Below are positions 13,625 through 14,602 of a stretch of 14,602 bases of DNA, piece after piece. Source of the stretch: ZLKRG08 sp964565165 (GTDB lineage Bacteria; Actinomycetota; Actinomycetes; Nanopelagicales; Nanopelagicaceae); contig CAZMDJ010000027.1 of NCBI GenBank assembly GCA_964565165.1, positions 1 to 14,602 on the forward strand, written 5' to 3'. The position numbers and the translations under genes are program-made. Numbering within the stretch: position 1 is the stretch's first letter; each line of letters begins with the position of its first letter. The notes under the pieces were generated by a model, which was not told the DNA's origin, searched no databases, and saw only the letters and a list, made by a program, of their open reading frames with translations.

Positions 13625-14538
13625 AGTTAGTAGTTATTGGCGCAGGGTTGATCGGGACCTCAATTGCGCTCGGTGCTAAGCGTGCCGGGGCAGAGGTTGA
13701 GCTCATCGACGAAGATGGTCGAGCTCAGGCGCTTGCAAATGATCTTGTAGGTTCTAAGAAAATTGAAGATCCATCGATTGTTGTCATTGCAACCCCAACG
13801 AGTGCTCTAGCAACGATCATTTCAAAGTTTAAAACACTGTATCCAAAGTCGACGTTTATAGATATTGGCAGTACTAAAACTAAAGTTAAAGTAGAGATAC
13901 AAACAGATTCTGATATTTTGAATCGTTTCTGCCCAACTCATCCAATGGCAGGGCGCGAACTGGATGGAGCAGAGGCAGCACAGAGCGATCTCTTTGTTGG
14001 CAAGAGTTGGATTATCACTCCGCTGCCAGAGACAGGCGCTCAAGCAATTGAGGATGCGAAAGAGCTAATTGAATCCCTTGGCGCAAAAGTCATAACTATG
14101 TCTGCAGAAGAGCATGACTTGGCAGTGGCAACAGTTAGCCACATGCCGCAAATTATCTCTTCGCTACTTGCTGCCCAGCTAGAAGGAAAGAGCTCGGAAT
14201 CTCTGGCACTTGCTGGTTCCGGTGTTTTAGATACAACACGTATTGCGGGTTCAAACCCTGATTTATGGCGCGAAATTCTTAATTTAAATCGCGAGGCGCT
14301 CTTGCCACTACTTAAAGATTTCCAAAAAGATTTATCGACATTAATTGAAACTTACGACGTTCAAAGCGTTTTAGAACGTGGACGAAAAGGTCGCCAATCG
14401 TTGCCAGGTAAACACCGTTCGGCATCACGTAACTACACATTCCTGCCAGTAGTTCTGGAAGATAAACCAAATCAATTAGCTGCGCTTTTTGATGAATGTG
14501 CAAAAGCGAATGTAAACGTGGAATATATAACTATTTAG
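13621..14538 (+). CDS. tyrA: Prephenate dehydrogenase, ended by an in-frame TAG within the C-terminal ACT-like domain
   Basis: A 305-residue reading of prephenate dehydrogenase, which makes 4-hydroxyphenylpyruvate for tyrosine. The NAD-binding motif GAGLIG is at 7-12, the catalytic-site segments THPMAGRE (H107) and TVSHMPQ (H174) are present, and TTRIAGSNPDLW is at 206-217. After residue 275 a C-terminal ACT-like domain begins (FLPVVLEDKPNQLAALFDEC), but TAG at 14536-14538 stops it after VEYITI. Actinobacterial TyrA proteins have Glu at this point, as in a pattern IEDxRIEHSPG, and here the frame continues with HSPEQ. The catalytic part is complete. The start is GTG, overlapping aroH by 4 bases. 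Regulation by tyrosine through the ACT domain would be lost if the stop is real. Confidence 0.9.
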   Translation: MKLVVIGAGLIGTSIALGAKRAGAEVELIDEDGRAQALANDLVGSKKIEDPSIVVIATPTSALATIISKFKTLYPKSTFIDIGSTKTKVKVEIQTDSDILNRFCPTHPMAGRELDGAEAAQSDLFVGKSWIITPLPETGAQAIEDAKELIESLGAKVITMSAEEHDLAVATVSHMPQIISSLLAAQLEGKSSESLALAGSGVLDTTRIAGSNPDLWREILNLNREALLPLLKDFQKDLSTLIETYDVQSVLERGRKGRQSLPGKHRSASRNYTFLPVVLEDKPNQLAALFDECAKANVNVEYITI

Positions 14539-14602
14539 CACTCACCAGAGCAAGAGACATGTTTAGTTTTGTTAGCACTTAGCGCAACCAATGCAGATGT
14601 TT
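14539..14602 (+). other. Continuation of the tyrA frame after the in-frame TAG
   Basis: In the tyrA frame the bases after TAG read HSPEQETCLVLLALSATNADV with no further stop to the window edge. This fits the second half of an ACT-like domain, so it is the remainder of tyrA and not a new gene. No start codon or ribosome-binding site of its own is convincing. One base change (GAG to TAG) would explain the break. Confidence 0.75.

Noticed and set aside
14539..14602. A new gene starting after tyrA
   Set aside because: The sequence continues tyrA in frame with ACT-domain character and has no start signal of its own.

Overview
The window looks like a chromosomal segment of a small-genome, moderately low-GC actinobacterium. 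The best guess is the freshwater acI / Nanopelagicales group, which is an inference from gene order, short spacers and A+T-rich codon use, not from a database match. The order TPR protein, small SSB-like protein, small ORF, tlyA, NAD kinase, recN, pyrG, ald, xerD, ParA, scpA, scpB, rluB, aroH, tyrA follows the conserved actinobacterial block known from Mycobacterium and Streptomyces. Nothing in it looks like a phage, insertion sequence, CRISPR array or tRNA. Three runs of exactly 100 N (2813-2912, 4991-5090, 7989-8088) are scaffold placeholders. Comparison with family lengths suggests two of them stand for roughly 300-400 missing bases each.

Bases 1-1250 are the 3' part of an rRNA operon: the last ~970 bases of 23S rRNA (domain IV to the 3' end), a spacer with a perfect 11-bp hairpin, 5S rRNA and a strong intrinsic terminator. 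The 23S carries G where E. coli has A2059, a macrolide-contact position. Bases 1286-3050 hold a protein with a disordered Arg/Ser/Asp-rich head and a TPR-like tail, an OB-fold SSB-like protein, the first codons of a gene lost in a gap, and a small conserved-type ORF. Bases 3057-6152 are a tightly packed tlyA-nadK-recN operon covering rRNA 2'-O-methylation, NADP supply and recombination repair. Then come pyrG (CTP synthesis), ald (alanine dehydrogenase, split by a gap) and xerD, whose start lies inside the end of ald.

Bases 9510-10783 (minus strand) hold a ParA ATPase with a downstream, overlapping gene for a small protein with a basic N-terminus and a ribbon-helix-helix-like C-terminus. They sit between xerD and scpA-scpB, so chromosome-dimer resolution, a ParA-type system and the condensin kleisin/WH subunits are neighbours. 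ScpA, ScpB and the pseudouridine synthase RluB follow on the plus strand, then aroH (chorismate mutase) and tyrA (prephenate dehydrogenase), giving two steps toward tyrosine.

The most unusual points are four. An in-frame TAG interrupts tyrA inside its C-terminal ACT-like domain, with conserved-looking sequence continuing in the same frame to the window edge. A 262-base spacer between rluB and aroH, long for this compact segment, carries about six copies of a TTTATCGACA-like motif in both orientations. A long hairpin fills the scpB-rluB spacer. Several genes (2772, pyrG, ald, scpA, aroH) have a TANNNT hexamer 6-8 nt before the start codon and no clear Shine-Dalgarno at normal spacing, which suggests leaderless mRNAs.
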